Of a stretch of DNA of 8,762 nucleotides, positions 1-7,889 are shown piece by piece. The stretch is from contig DDAD01000130.1 of assembly GCA_002333205.1 (NCBI GenBank), positions 31,696 to 40,457 on the forward strand. The letters run 5' to 3'. A program made the position numbers and the translations under genes. The DNA is from Pedobacter sp. UBA2067 (GTDB taxonomy: Bacteria; Bacteroidota; Bacteroidia; Sphingobacteriales; Sphingobacteriaceae). The stretch's first letter is position 1. Each line of letters begins with the position of its first letter. The notes under the pieces are model-generated. The model did not search any database. It was not told the origin of the DNA and saw only the letters and a list, made by a program, of their open reading frames with translations.

Positions 1-34
1 GGGTAAATTGTTACTTTTATGTGTGTAATTCTGA

Positions 35-42
35 TCATTTTG
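35..42 (+). promoter_or_regulatory. Candidate -7 box for susC
   Basis: TCATTTTG differs at one base from the Bacteroidota -7 consensus TAnnTTTG. It would start RNA near position 49, giving a leader of roughly 38 nt before the ATG at 87 and excluding the upstream in-frame ATG at 21. A TTG at 8-10 is the nearest -33 candidate but sits 24 bp away, longer than ideal. Another near match, TACTTTTA, lies at 12-19. Such short matches are common in AT-rich DNA, so this is tentative. Confidence 0.25.
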
Positions 43-86
43 GTATCTTCAATAAATATTATATTAATAGATCTAATTTATTGTTT

Positions 87-3000
87 ATGAAAAAACTACT
101 ACTAAGTATGTTTGTCTTGTTCTTCTCAATTGCACTTGCGATGGGACAGGATAAAACAATTACCGGAGCAGTTACTGGAAAGGATGATGGTCAACCACTT
201 CCTGGAGTATCTGTAAAGGTAAACGGTACCAAAATCGGTACAATCACAGGTGCGAACGGGAAATACTCGATTGTAATTCCAGCAACGGCACCACAAACTT
301 TGACATTTTCTTCAGTTGGTTATGCAGCGGTTGAAAGAGCAGTTACCGGCAGCGGTACAATTAACGTGTCACTTGCATCTGATGCACAACAACTCGGTGA
401 TGTTGTGATCGTAGGTTATGGAACTCAAAGCACCAGAAGGGTGACAAATTCCATTGCAAGTATTTCAGGTGATGACATAAAAAACCAGCCGGTAGCTAAC
501 GTTTCACAGGCTTTACAAGGCCGGTTAGCTGGTGTTCAAGTAACATCTGGTGGCGGTCGTCCAGGATCACCGATCCAGATCAACGTGCGTGGCCGTTCTT
601 CAATTCAAGCAGGGAATGATCCTTTGTATGTTATCGATGGTGTGATTTTGCCATCTAATAACACTTCTACACCAAGTTCGGCAGGTGCAGGTATCTCGCC
701 GCTTGCGAACTTGAACAGTGAGGATATTGCTTCCGTTCAGGTCTTAAAAGATGCTTCTGCGGCGGCGATCTACGGATCACGTGGTTCAAACGGTGTTGTT
801 TTAATTACGACCAAAAAAGGTTCTGCATCAGGTAAATCAATTGTGAGTTTAAATGCTTACAATGGCTACCAGGATTTTGCTGGCTCGAAGGACTTCTTAA
901 ATGCATCTTCTTACAGAACAATGTATAATGAGGCTTTAGCAAACAATACTCCAGCTTTACCTCTTAAATTTACGCAAGCTCAGATTGATAATCCTGAGGC
1001 CAATACTAATTGGTTAGATGAAATTCAACGTTCTAAGTCCATGATTCAGAATGTTCAATTATCTGTTGCTTCTGGTGGAAATGCTAAAACGCAATTTTAT
1101 TCCTCTCTAAACTACTTTAATCAGGATTCTAAGCTCTTAAATGGTTCTTTCAAAAGATATGCGATTCGTCTAAGTGTAGATCATCAAGTTACAGACTTTT
1201 TAAAGATCGGAAGTAACATTGCTATTTCTAAATCAGACCGCGCAGAAACGCCAGTGGATAACAGTATATTCTCTCCATTTCCAAGAGCTTTAATTGCGCG
1301 TCCAGACCAGCCGATCTACAACGAAGACGGTACGTTTGCCTCAAATGACTTCAATAATCCAGTTCATATGTTTGAGTCAAAAAACTACATCGGACTTGGA
1401 AACATCTTTAATGCAACTTATGCAGAGGTGAGAATTTTACCTGAATTGAAGTTTAGATCTTCAGTTGGTATTGACTATTCTTATCTTGATCAAAGAACTT
1501 TTGATCCTTCAACCTCTTTATCAGGAATGGGATCAAATGGTGCTGCAAGTAGTGGATATGTTCAAACTCAAAATTACTTGACTACACAAACGTTATCTTA
1601 CTTGAAAAACTTCATAGATAATAAGTTTACTGTAGATGCGACATTGGTCTATGAATTTCAATGGAACAATCGCGATAACAACCGCGTTGATGGTCAAAAC
1701 TTTCCTTCAAACCAGACACCTTACTTAACTTCTGCGGCTAAGATCGTGGGTGGAACATCTGCATTTACAAATTACCGAGTTGAATCTTACTTAGGTCGTT
1801 TGAACTTGGCTTGGGAAAACAAATATTTATTAGGTGCATCAATTAGAAGGGATGGCTCTTCGAAATTCCCTACTAAAGGAAGATATGGATACTTTCCATC
1901 TGTTTCAGGTGGCTGGGTAATCAGTGAAGAGGAATTCCTAAAAGACAATAATGTAGTTTCCAACTTAAAAATCAGATCTAGTTACGGCTTAACAGGTAAT
2001 CAGGAAGGTATAGGTAACTTTGCTTCACGTCGTCTAATTGGTACAGGTTACAACTATGATGATCAGCCAGGATTCGCTTTAAATGCAATTGGTAGTCCAG
2101 ACCTTAAATGGGAAACTACAGCACAGTTTGATATCGGTTTAGATCTTTCTTTGTTCAAAAACAGACTTACATTAAGCGCAGACTACTATAACAAGAAGAC
2201 CACAGACCTGCTAATCAACAGACCTATTCCTACAACAACCGGATTTTCTACTATTCTCGAGAATGTTGGTTCAATGAACGGAAAAGGTTGGGATTTCAAT
2301 ATTAACAGTGATAATTTAGTTGGAGCAGTAAAATGGACTACATCATTCAACATTTCAACTTACAAAAACAAAATTACGCAGCTCTACAACGATCAACCTA
2401 TTGATGGATCATTCGTGACCCGTTCAGCGGTGGGCCATCCACTTGGCGCATTCTTCGTGATCAAATCTTTAGGTGTAGACCAAGCTACAGGAGACATGAC
2501 CTATGAGGATTTAAACAAAGATGGTTTAATAAATAGCGATGATAGACAATACCTTGCAAGTCCACTTCCGAAATTCTATGGTGGATTAAACAACTCCGTT
2601 TCTTACAAAGGCTTTGATCTAAATGTATTGTTCCAATATTCCTCAGGTAACTACCTGTACAATTTATCTGCTGAAGGAACTGGTGGTTATGGAAGTTTAG
2701 GTGCCGCTGCCTCAGCAACGGCTATCGCGACGAACGTAGCGCAAGAAGTTTTTGATGACAGATGGACACCTTCAAATACAAATGCGAAGTATCCAAGAGC
2801 AGTAGGTGGTGCCAGAGGTACCTATAACACTCAACGCTCATCTAGGTACTTAGAGGATGCGAGCTACATCAGATTGAAAACCATTTCTTTAGGTTACTCC
2901 TTGCCAAAAGGATTGATTGAAAAGGCTAAACTTTCTAGTGCAAGAGTATATGTTTCAGGTCAGAACCTCCTTACTTTTACCAAGTACAGTGGGTTTGATC

Positions 3001-3101
3001 CAGAGGTGTCTTCTGAATTTACGGTAGCAAATACGGGTGTTGACCAGGGTGCTATTCCACAGTTTAAAACGCTAATGTTTGGTGTCAATATTGGCTTGTA
3101 A
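87..3101 (+). CDS. SusC/RagA-type TonB-dependent outer membrane transporter
   Basis: This is a 1004-residue outer membrane transporter of the SusC/RagA family, which imports oligosaccharides, peptides or other nutrients using TonB-ExbBD energy while SusD forms a lid. The start at 87 is preferred over the in-frame ATG at 21 because it begins directly with a signal peptide (MKKLLL, hydrophobic core to about residue 18, likely cleavage after AMG at 20). Residues about 24-100 form a carboxypeptidase-regulatory-like beta domain (TITGAV, PLPGVSV, GKYSI). A TonB-box-like VVIVGYGTQ follows at 106-114, then the plug domain with LYVIDGV at 180-186 and the SusC signature DASAAAIYGSRGSNG at 222-236, then the barrel. 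Length is normal for the family. The last residue is Leu rather than the usual aromatic. The substrate cannot be deduced. It is followed 10 bp later by susD, evidently in one operon. Confidence 0.96.
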   Translation: MKKLLLSMFVLFFSIALAMGQDKTITGAVTGKDDGQPLPGVSVKVNGTKIGTITGANGKYSIVIPATAPQTLTFSSVGYAAVERAVTGSGTINVSLASDAQQLGDVVIVGYGTQSTRRVTNSIASISGDDIKNQPVANVSQALQGRLAGVQVTSGGGRPGSPIQINVRGRSSIQAGNDPLYVIDGVILPSNNTSTPSSAGAGISPLANLNSEDIASVQVLKDASAAAIYGSRGSNGVVLITTKKGSASGKSIVSLNAYNGYQDFAGSKDFLNASSYRTMYNEALANNTPALPLKFTQAQIDNPEANTNWLDEIQRSKSMIQNVQLSVASGGNAKTQFYSSLNYFNQDSKLLNGSFKRYAIRLSVDHQVTDFLKIGSNIAISKSDRAETPVDNSIFSPFPRALIARPDQPIYNEDGTFASNDFNNPVHMFESKNYIGLGNIFNATYAEVRILPELKFRSSVGIDYSYLDQRTFDPSTSLSGMGSNGAASSGYVQTQNYLTTQTLSYLKNFIDNKFTVDATLVYEFQWNNRDNNRVDGQNFPSNQTPYLTSAAKIVGGTSAFTNYRVESYLGRLNLAWENKYLLGASIRRDGSSKFPTKGRYGYFPSVSGGWVISEEEFLKDNNVVSNLKIRSSYGLTGNQEGIGNFASRRLIGTGYNYDDQPGFALNAIGSPDLKWETTAQFDIGLDLSLFKNRLTLSADYYNKKTTDLLINRPIPTTTGFSTILENVGSMNGKGWDFNINSDNLVGAVKWTTSFNISTYKNKITQLYNDQPIDGSFVTRSAVGHPLGAFFVIKSLGVDQATGDMTYEDLNKDGLINSDDRQYLASPLPKFYGGLNNSVSYKGFDLNVLFQYSSGNYLYNLSAEGTGGYGSLGAAASATAIATNVAQEVFDDRWTPSNTNAKYPRAVGGARGTYNTQRSSRYLEDASYIRLKTISLGYSLPKGLIEKAKLSSARVYVSGQNLLTFTKYSGFDPEVSSEFTVANTGVDQGAIPQFKTLMFGVNIGL

Positions 3102-3111
3102 AAAGAAAAAA

Positions 3112-4473
3112 ATGAAAAACAAAATAATTTTATCCGCGATTGTCTTAGCTTCTTTGATGACATCGTGCCAAAAACAGTTGGATATTGAACCAACATCTTC
3201 CTTATCTCCGGAAACAGTAGGATCAGCAGACGTACAAAAGCTGATGAACGGTGTTTATGATGGTTTACAGGAGGGAAATACAAGCTACTTTTACCTGAGC
3301 TTCGCTGTAGAGGATTTATCTGCAGATAACCTTGCATACCGCGCTACTTTCTTTCAAAATGGAGAGATCGATAACAATGCTATACTGCCTAACAACGTTC
3401 TTACCCAGCGCTACTTCAATGCGCCTTATGTCGTAATTCAACGCGCAAACGATTTGTTGGAAATCATCAACAACTCTACAACCCTTTCGGAGCCGGTTAA
3501 AAAGTCGCTTTTGACACAAACACATTTTCTTAGGGCGTATGCTTACTACAAGCTAGTGACGCTGTTTGGAGCCGTTCCTATCGTGAACAATCGCGATGTT
3601 GTTAAAATTCCGCGGAATTCAGTTGATGAGGTTTATGCGAAGATCATTGAAGATTTGAATTTGAGCATTCAAGCTGGTGGTGTTATTACCGACAGCAAAT
3701 TTGCTTCGATTGAAGCTTCTAAAGGCTTACTTGCAAGAGTTTACCTGATTAGAAAGGATTATGCAAACGCGAAGAAAAATGCAGATGAAGTTATTGCTTC
3801 AAACAGGTTCGCTCTAGCAAACGATTATAATTCGATTTTTGCGCCTCCTTATGTGTCTACGGAACACATTTTTAAATTGGTGTTTACTGCTACTGAGGGA
3901 TCAAATTCATTGTATTATTTCCTTCAACATCCTTCTATGCCGGGCGGGGGTAGAGCTGAGCTTCCTGTGGATGCTTCACTAGTTGCAGCCTATGAGCCGG
4001 GAGACCAGCGTAAAGCTGCATCAATTACTCAAATACAGGCTCCTTTAGCCAATGCTGGCTGGTACAGCCAAAAGTATAAGGATCCAGAGGGCTCAGGTGC
4101 TCACCCATACTATATCCTGAGGATCTCGGAGATGTATTTAATTTCTGCAGAAGCTCAGCTTGCACTTTCAAACAACCCAACAGATGCAGTTGCTTTGGCT
4201 GCAATCAACAATGTTAGGACGAAAAGGGGCTTACCTGCTTTAACCACTTTGACTGTAGAGGATGTGATCAAAGAAAGAAGAGTTGAACTTGCATTCGAGG
4301 GCACTAGATGGATGGATCTAAGAAGAACACCTTCGCCGACCAACCCATCTAAATCTATGGCAACTGTGTATCTAGAGGCTAAAGGCAGATCTGTTAATGA
4401 CGAAATCTTTCCTATTCCTCAAGCTGCGATGGATGTGAATGAATTATTGAAACCAAATAACCCAGGTTATTAA
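3112..4473 (+). CDS. SusD/RagB-family nutrient-binding outer membrane lipoprotein
   Basis: This 453-residue SusD/RagB-type lipoprotein is anchored on the cell surface, where it captures substrate and caps the SusC barrel encoded just upstream. The start at 3112 follows an A-rich leader and begins a lipoprotein signal (MKNKIILS, hydrophobic to residue 16). The ATG at 3079 would add 11 residues and overlap susC, so it is less likely. The lipidated residue is Cys19 in LMTSC, a relaxed lipobox usual in this phylum, followed by LDIEPTS, typical of SusD N-termini. The SusD-like N-terminal domain contains HFLRAYAYYKLV around 138-149, then FGAVPIV. The C-terminal SusD_RagB domain contains ILRISEMYLISAEAQ and KERRVELAFEGTRWMDLRR at 387-405, and the protein ends in NPGY. 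It is somewhat shorter than classical starch-binding SusD (about 550). The ligand is unknown. Confidence 0.95.
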   Translation: MKNKIILSAIVLASLMTSCQKQLDIEPTSSLSPETVGSADVQKLMNGVYDGLQEGNTSYFYLSFAVEDLSADNLAYRATFFQNGEIDNNAILPNNVLTQRYFNAPYVVIQRANDLLEIINNSTTLSEPVKKSLLTQTHFLRAYAYYKLVTLFGAVPIVNNRDVVKIPRNSVDEVYAKIIEDLNLSIQAGGVITDSKFASIEASKGLLARVYLIRKDYANAKKNADEVIASNRFALANDYNSIFAPPYVSTEHIFKLVFTATEGSNSLYYFLQHPSMPGGGRAELPVDASLVAAYEPGDQRKAASITQIQAPLANAGWYSQKYKDPEGSGAHPYYILRISEMYLISAEAQLALSNNPTDAVALAAINNVRTKRGLPALTTLTVEDVIKERRVELAFEGTRWMDLRRTPSPTNPSKSMATVYLEAKGRSVNDEIFPIPQAAMDVNELLKPNNPGY

Positions 4474-4527
4474 TTTGACAAATAAAAAGGGCGGTTCTTA
4501 AAACGGACAAACTTTTTTAAGATGAAG

Positions 4528-4557
4528 AATGCAGTAGTTAATAGCTACTGCATTTTT
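4528..4557 (+). terminator. Intrinsic terminator after susD
   Basis: The arms 4528-4537 (AATGCAGTAG) and 4545-4554 (CTACTGCATT) pair perfectly over 10 bp around a 7-nt loop, and the plus strand continues into TTTTT. It lies 55 bp after the susD stop and would end the susCD transcript. The right arm also holds the stop codon and last codons of the convergent LD-carboxypeptidase gene. On the minus strand no T-run follows directly, so it looks mainly plus-oriented. Confidence 0.7.
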
Positions 4558-5444
4558 AGTTTTATTTGAGTCTCGGATACAATTAGCTGCACTTGCTTGC
4601 CAACAATTAAGGCTTTATTATCATCGATGTGCCCTGTAGGGAAGTTAAAACAAACGGGATAGTCATATTCCTTCACCAGCTCATAGATAAGCGCTTCAGG
4701 GCTTTTTCCGAATGGGATTTTTTCTTCTTCAATTTCGTTGAATGCGCCTACGATTAGGCCTTTGAGTTTGGCCAATTTGCCGCTGCGTTTAAGCATCCGC
4801 ATCATGCGGTCTATGGAGTATTCCTGCTCGCCCACATCTTCCAGGAAGAGGATTTTGTCCGTATATTCCATTTCAGATACCGAACCGCTCAACATAACAA
4901 GTAACATCAGGTTTCCTCCGATCAGGATGCCTTCTGCATGCCCGGTTATATTTGGCTGCGTACTTTTGTACTTGTAGGTTATTGGTTCTCCAAACAAAGC
5001 TTTCCTTAAAGATTCCAGGGATTCTGGTGTGGCATCCGGGAAGGTATAGGGCATTTGTGCATGAATGCTCATGGTATTTTGCTGTGCCAGTAAGTGCGAG
5101 AGCAATACTGTGATGTCACTGAAGCCTACGATCCACTTCGGGTGCTTGGAAAAGTTCCTGAAGTCGAGCTCGTCAATGATCCGGATGGTACCGTATCCGC
5201 CCCGCGCCGCAATGATCGCTTTTACCTCCGAATCATCCAGGAACTGCTGCAGATCTCCTGCACGAAGTTCATCGCTACCGGCGAATTGGTTGTCGGCAGC
5301 ATATACACTGGAACCTAGCACGACTTCCAGACCCCAATTTTCCAGAATTTTTATCCCTTCATCTATCTTTCCAGGTAGTTTTTTCGCAGGACTTACTATA
5401 GCAATCTTGTCACCTTTTTTTAAATAGGGCGGCTGTTTAATCAT
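4545..5444 (-). CDS. LD-carboxypeptidase, peptidase family S66 (LdcA/MccF-like)
   Basis: This 299-residue serine peptidase belongs to family S66. LdcA members act in the cytoplasm and remove the terminal D-Ala from murein tetrapeptides during peptidoglycan recycling; MccF members hydrolyse microcin C-type compounds. The N-terminus MIKQPPYLKKGDKIAIVSPA is typical. The Ser-Glu-His triad is visible: nucleophile Ser109 in GFSDIT, Glu202 in LFLEDV and His272 in PTGHIDDN, with spacing close to that of E. coli LdcA (304 residues). AARGGYG at 80-86 is also a family motif. The ATG at 5444 is chosen. A longer frame starts with TTG at 5468, but that would add eight unlike residues and run through the candidate promoter boxes. 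There is no signal peptide, which fits a cytoplasmic enzyme. It is divergent from metG with 40 bp between them and convergent with susD. The LdcA role is favoured over MccF, but sequence alone does not prove it. Confidence 0.92.
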   Translation of the reverse strand: MIKQPPYLKKGDKIAIVSPAKKLPGKIDEGIKILENWGLEVVLGSSVYAADNQFAGSDELRAGDLQQFLDDSEVKAIIAARGGYGTIRIIDELDFRNFSKHPKWIVGFSDITVLLSHLLAQQNTMSIHAQMPYTFPDATPESLESLRKALFGEPITYKYKSTQPNITGHAEGILIGGNLMLLVMLSGSVSEMEYTDKILFLEDVGEQEYSIDRMMRMLKRSGKLAKLKGLIVGAFNEIEEEKIPFGKSPEALIYELVKEYDYPVCFNFPTGHIDDNKALIVGKQVQLIVSETQIKLKMQ

Positions 5445-5456
5445 TGGTAAAACACT

Positions 5457-5464
5457 TATCTTTG
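5457..5464 (+). promoter_or_regulatory. Candidate -7 box for metG
   Basis: TATCTTTG is an exact match to the Bacteroidota -7 consensus TAnnTTTG, 20 bp upstream of the metG TTG start. It predicts RNA starting near 5471 and a leader of about 14 nt. No clean TTG lies at the right distance for a -33 box; that position would fall in the first codons of the divergent LD-carboxypeptidase gene. Confidence 0.5.
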
Positions 5465-5465
5465 A

Positions 5466-5473
5466 CAAATTAA
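5466..5473 (-). promoter_or_regulatory. Candidate -7 box for the LD-carboxypeptidase gene
   Basis: Read on the minus strand this is TTAATTTG, one mismatch from TAnnTTTG. It lies 21 bp before the ATG at 5444, predicting a short leader. It nearly abuts the metG -7 box on the other strand, so the two promoters would be back to back in the 40-bp gap. No convincing -33 box is visible. Confidence 0.3.
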
Positions 5474-5484
5474 TAAAAATAGTT

Positions 5485-7593
5485 TTGGATAACAGTAAAA
5501 TTAAGAGATATACAGTAACGGCTGCATTGCCTTATACGAACGGTCCCGTACATATTGGTCACCTTGCAGGCGTTTACCTGCCGGCAGATACTTATGTACG
5601 TTTCCTTCGCTCCAATAAGCGTGATGTGAAATTTGTTTGCGGATCGGATGAGAATGGTGTTCCCATTACTTTAAAAGCAAAAAAAGAAGGCATCACGCCG
5701 CAGCAGGTTGTCGATAAATACCATAAAATCATCGGGGATTCCTTTCAGGAGTTTGGAATTTCTTTCGATATCTACCATAGAACGTCATCATTAACACACC
5801 ATCAGACGGCATCGGGTTTCTTTGAAAGCCTGTACAACAAGGGGGTGTTTACGGAAGAAGTTACCGAGCAGTACTATGATGAGAAGGCGCAGCAGTTTCT
5901 TGCTGATAGGTACATCACCGGAACGTGTCCGCGCTGTGGCTTTGAGCATGCTTATGGCGATCAATGTGAGAACTGCGGAAGCACCTTGAATGCTACTGAC
6001 CTGATTAATCCAAAATCTACTTTATCTGGTGAGCCTCCTGTACGCAAGGAAACCAAAAACTGGTTTCTGCCGCTGGATAAGTATGAAGATAAACTTAGAA
6101 CATACATCGAAAGCCACAAGGAGTGGAAACCAAATGTATATGGTCAGTGCCAAAGCTGGCTAAATGCCGGTTTGCAGCCACGTGCGATGACTAGAGATCT
6201 GGACTGGGGTGTAGAGGTGCCATTGAAGGATGCTGCCGGAAAAGTGCTTTATGTGTGGTTTGATGCACCGATAGGGTACATCTCTGCAACAAAAGAGTTT
6301 TTCAATTACGCGAAGCTTGATGTATGGAATCCGAAAGCGGAGAAATACTACATCAATCAGAATACCGTAGAAAAGGGCAATTGGGAAGAATATTGGAAAG
6401 ATGACAGCACCAAACTGGTACATTTCATTGGAAAAGATAACATCGTATTCCACTGTATCATCTTCCCAGCGATGTTGATGGCACATGGCGGATATATCCT
6501 TGCAGATAACGTGCCTGCCAATGAGTTCCTGAACCTGGAAGGTCAGAAGATCTCGACTTCAAAAAACTGGGCGGTATGGTTGAATGAGTATCTACTGGAG
6601 TTCCCTGATAAGCAGGATGTGCTTCGCTACGTACTTACAGCTACTGCACCAGAAACGAAAGACAATGACTTTACCTGGAAAGATTTTCAGGCCAGAAATA
6701 ACAATGAGCTGGTTGCTGTATTGGGTAACTTTATCAATCGTGTAGTGGTTCTTACCCACAAATACTTTGATGGTAAGGTGCCAATGATCATGGAAATAAA
6801 GCCCGAAGATCAGACCGTGATTGACGAGCTGGCACAATATCCAGCAAAGATTAGTGCTTCAATTGAAAACTATCGCTTCAGAGAGGCCTTGATGGAGGTG
6901 ATGAATGTTGCCCGTTTGGGTAACAAGTATCTGGCAGATATGGAGCCATGGAAGGTGATTAAGACGGATGAGGATCGTGTTAGAACCATCCTGAACATCA
7001 GCTTGCAGATCGTTGCGAGCCTGGAGGTTTTGATTGAGCCTTTCCTGCCCTTCACTGCAGACAAGCTGATGAAGATGCTGAACTACGGTGGTCACCTTTG
7101 GGCGCATGCGGGGCAGATGAACTTATTACCTCGCGGACACCAGCTGAATCAGCCTGTATTGTTGTTTGAAAAGATCGAAGATGAGCAGGTGCAATTCCAA
7201 ATAGACAAGCTGACTAAAAGTAAGGACGAAAATACCCTCGCAAATGCGGTAGCGGCACCAGCGAAGGAGAATATTAACTTCGATGATTTTAGCGCGGTAG
7301 ACATTCGCGTAGCTACGATTGTGGCTGCGGAAAAGGTTGAAAAAACTAAAAAGCTGCTCAAGCTGACGCTCGATACTGGTCTTGATACCAGAACTGTTGT
7401 GTCTGGTATCGCAGAACATTATAAGCCAGAGGAAATCATTGGCCAGCAGGTGAGTTTGCTGGTGAATCTTGCACCCAGGGAGATCAAAGGAATTTTATCT
7501 CAGGGAATGATATTAATGTCTGAAAATTCGGATGGAAAACTTACTTTTGTGGCGCCTGTTGATAAGCACAACAACGGCAGCGTTATCAAATAG
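5485..7593 (+). CDS. metG: Methionine--tRNA ligase (methionyl-tRNA synthetase)
   Basis: This 702-residue class I synthetase charges tRNA-Met with methionine in the cytoplasm. The Rossmann catalytic domain opens with PYTNGPVHIGH, the HIGH motif being residues 23-26. A four-cysteine zinc knuckle follows (Cys148, Cys151, Cys161, Cys164). The KMSKS loop is present as KISTS at 355-359. The helical anticodon-binding domain occupies about 400-550. After a linker, residues about 599-702 form the C-terminal tRNA-binding OB domain (FDDFSAVDIRVA, VVSGIAEHY, LVNLAPREIKG) that dimerises bacterial MetRS. The start is TTG at 5485: no ATG or GTG lies in frame before the conserved N-terminus, and an N-terminus at this point is the usual length for the family. 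The leader is AT-rich with no Shine-Dalgarno. The stop is 4 nt before tRNA-Arg, with which it probably shares a transcript. Confidence 0.97.
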   Translation: MDNSKIKRYTVTAALPYTNGPVHIGHLAGVYLPADTYVRFLRSNKRDVKFVCGSDENGVPITLKAKKEGITPQQVVDKYHKIIGDSFQEFGISFDIYHRTSSLTHHQTASGFFESLYNKGVFTEEVTEQYYDEKAQQFLADRYITGTCPRCGFEHAYGDQCENCGSTLNATDLINPKSTLSGEPPVRKETKNWFLPLDKYEDKLRTYIESHKEWKPNVYGQCQSWLNAGLQPRAMTRDLDWGVEVPLKDAAGKVLYVWFDAPIGYISATKEFFNYAKLDVWNPKAEKYYINQNTVEKGNWEEYWKDDSTKLVHFIGKDNIVFHCIIFPAMLMAHGGYILADNVPANEFLNLEGQKISTSKNWAVWLNEYLLEFPDKQDVLRYVLTATAPETKDNDFTWKDFQARNNNELVAVLGNFINRVVVLTHKYFDGKVPMIMEIKPEDQTVIDELAQYPAKISASIENYRFREALMEVMNVARLGNKYLADMEPWKVIKTDEDRVRTILNISLQIVASLEVLIEPFLPFTADKLMKMLNYGGHLWAHAGQMNLLPRGHQLNQPVLLFEKIEDEQVQFQIDKLTKSKDENTLANAVAAPAKENINFDDFSAVDIRVATIVAAEKVEKTKKLLKLTLDTGLDTRTVVSGIAEHYKPEEIIGQQVSLLVNLAPREIKGILSQGMILMSENSDGKLTFVAPVDKHNNGSVIK

Positions 7594-7597
7594 TATT

Positions 7598-7669
7598 GGT
7601 CCCGTAGTTCAACGGATAGAATAGAAGTTTCCTAAACTTTAGATATGAGTTCGATTCTCGTCGGGACCA
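7598..7669 (+). tRNA. tRNA-Arg, anticodon CCU (reads AGG)
   Basis: A full cloverleaf folds by eye. The acceptor stem is 7598-7604 with 7662-7668 (7 perfect pairs). The D arm is 7607-7610 with 7619-7622 and its loop holds GG and A at the position-20 region, an arginine identity element. The anticodon stem is 7624-7628 with 7636-7640, and loop TTCCTAA places CCT (7631-7633) at positions 34-36. The T arm is 7645-7649 with 7657-7661 and loop TTCGATT. The variable loop is short (4 nt). The discriminator is A7669. CCA is not encoded, since CA AAA follows, so it must be added enzymatically. It lies 4 nt after the metG stop and 1 nt before a strong terminator. Confidence 0.95.
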
Positions 7670-7670
7670 C

Positions 7671-7697
7671 AAAAAGCACTCTTCGGAGTGCTTTTTT
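7671..7697 (+). terminator. Strong intrinsic terminator after tRNA-Arg
   Basis: AAAAAGCACTC (7671-7681) and GAGTGCTTTTT (7686-7696) form a perfect 11-bp stem closed by a TTCG tetraloop, with a T-run on the plus strand. The matching A-run upstream makes it potentially bidirectional. It would end the metG-tRNA transcript and insulate it from the second susC region. Confidence 0.92.
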
Positions 7698-7709
7698 GGT
7701 TTAAAGCCT

Positions 7710-7889
7710 TCACCGCGTTCCGGGATAAACTTCTTTAAGGTTATTAAGCGGATTTATCGTAATAGAAAAGGGGGATTGTTCCAGCTGGTTGATGGAAACG
7801 AACCAGATACAATCCCCACAATTCCTGAGAGCAACGCACTCAAACCATTCAAAACCTAAACCCAAATGCCGGTTGGCATCTTCTTCAGA
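7710..7889 (-). pseudogene. Possible remnant coding frame, unrecognised
   Basis: The minus strand is open for 59 codons and ends at a TGA (7710-7712). It has no start codon of its own: an in-frame TAA (7890-7892) closes it upstream. The translation reads protein-like, with CVALRNCGDC in the middle and KEVYPGTR at the end. A different minus frame directly upstream (about 7856-8014) is open for 53 codons, so a single frameshift near 7885 could join them into one former gene. Open frames this short also arise by chance, and I recognise no family. It may be nothing. Confidence 0.15.
7771..7817. repeat. Interrupted inverted repeat
   Basis: GGGGATTGT (7771-7779) pairs with ACAATCCCC (7809-7817). 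Inside it, CTGGTT (7785-7790) pairs with AACCAG (7801-7806) around a 10-nt loop, leaving a 5-nt bulge on the left and 2 nt on the right. This makes 15 bp of imperfect stem. No T-run follows, so it is not a standard terminator. It could be an RNA hairpin or a protein site. Confidence 0.55.

Noticed and set aside
21..86. In-frame 22-codon extension of the first susC from an ATG at 21
   Set aside because: It would place hydrophilic residues before a normal signal peptide; the candidate promoter predicts RNA starting after position 21.
2485..2718. Antisense and overlapping frames inside susC, susD, metG and the LD-carboxypeptidase gene
   Set aside because: They lie wholly within well-supported genes and have no domain resemblance.
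4456..4471. Perfect inverted repeat AATAACC-CA-GGTTATT at the end of susD
   Set aside because: It encodes the common NPGY end of SusD proteins, has too small a loop for a stable stem, and has no adjacent T-run.
4497..4521. CTTAAAA/TTTTAAG hairpin as a minus-strand terminator for the LD-carboxypeptidase gene
   Set aside because: The stem is 7 AT-rich pairs with an 11-nt loop; too weak to call.
5445..5468. TTG start at 5468 for the LD-carboxypeptidase
   Set aside because: The ATG at 5444 begins the conserved family N-terminus, and the extension overlaps the likely promoter boxes of both genes.
7598..7697. tRNA-Arg as an integration site for a mobile element
   Set aside because: No second copy of the tRNA 3' end, no integrase gene and no element boundary are visible in the window.
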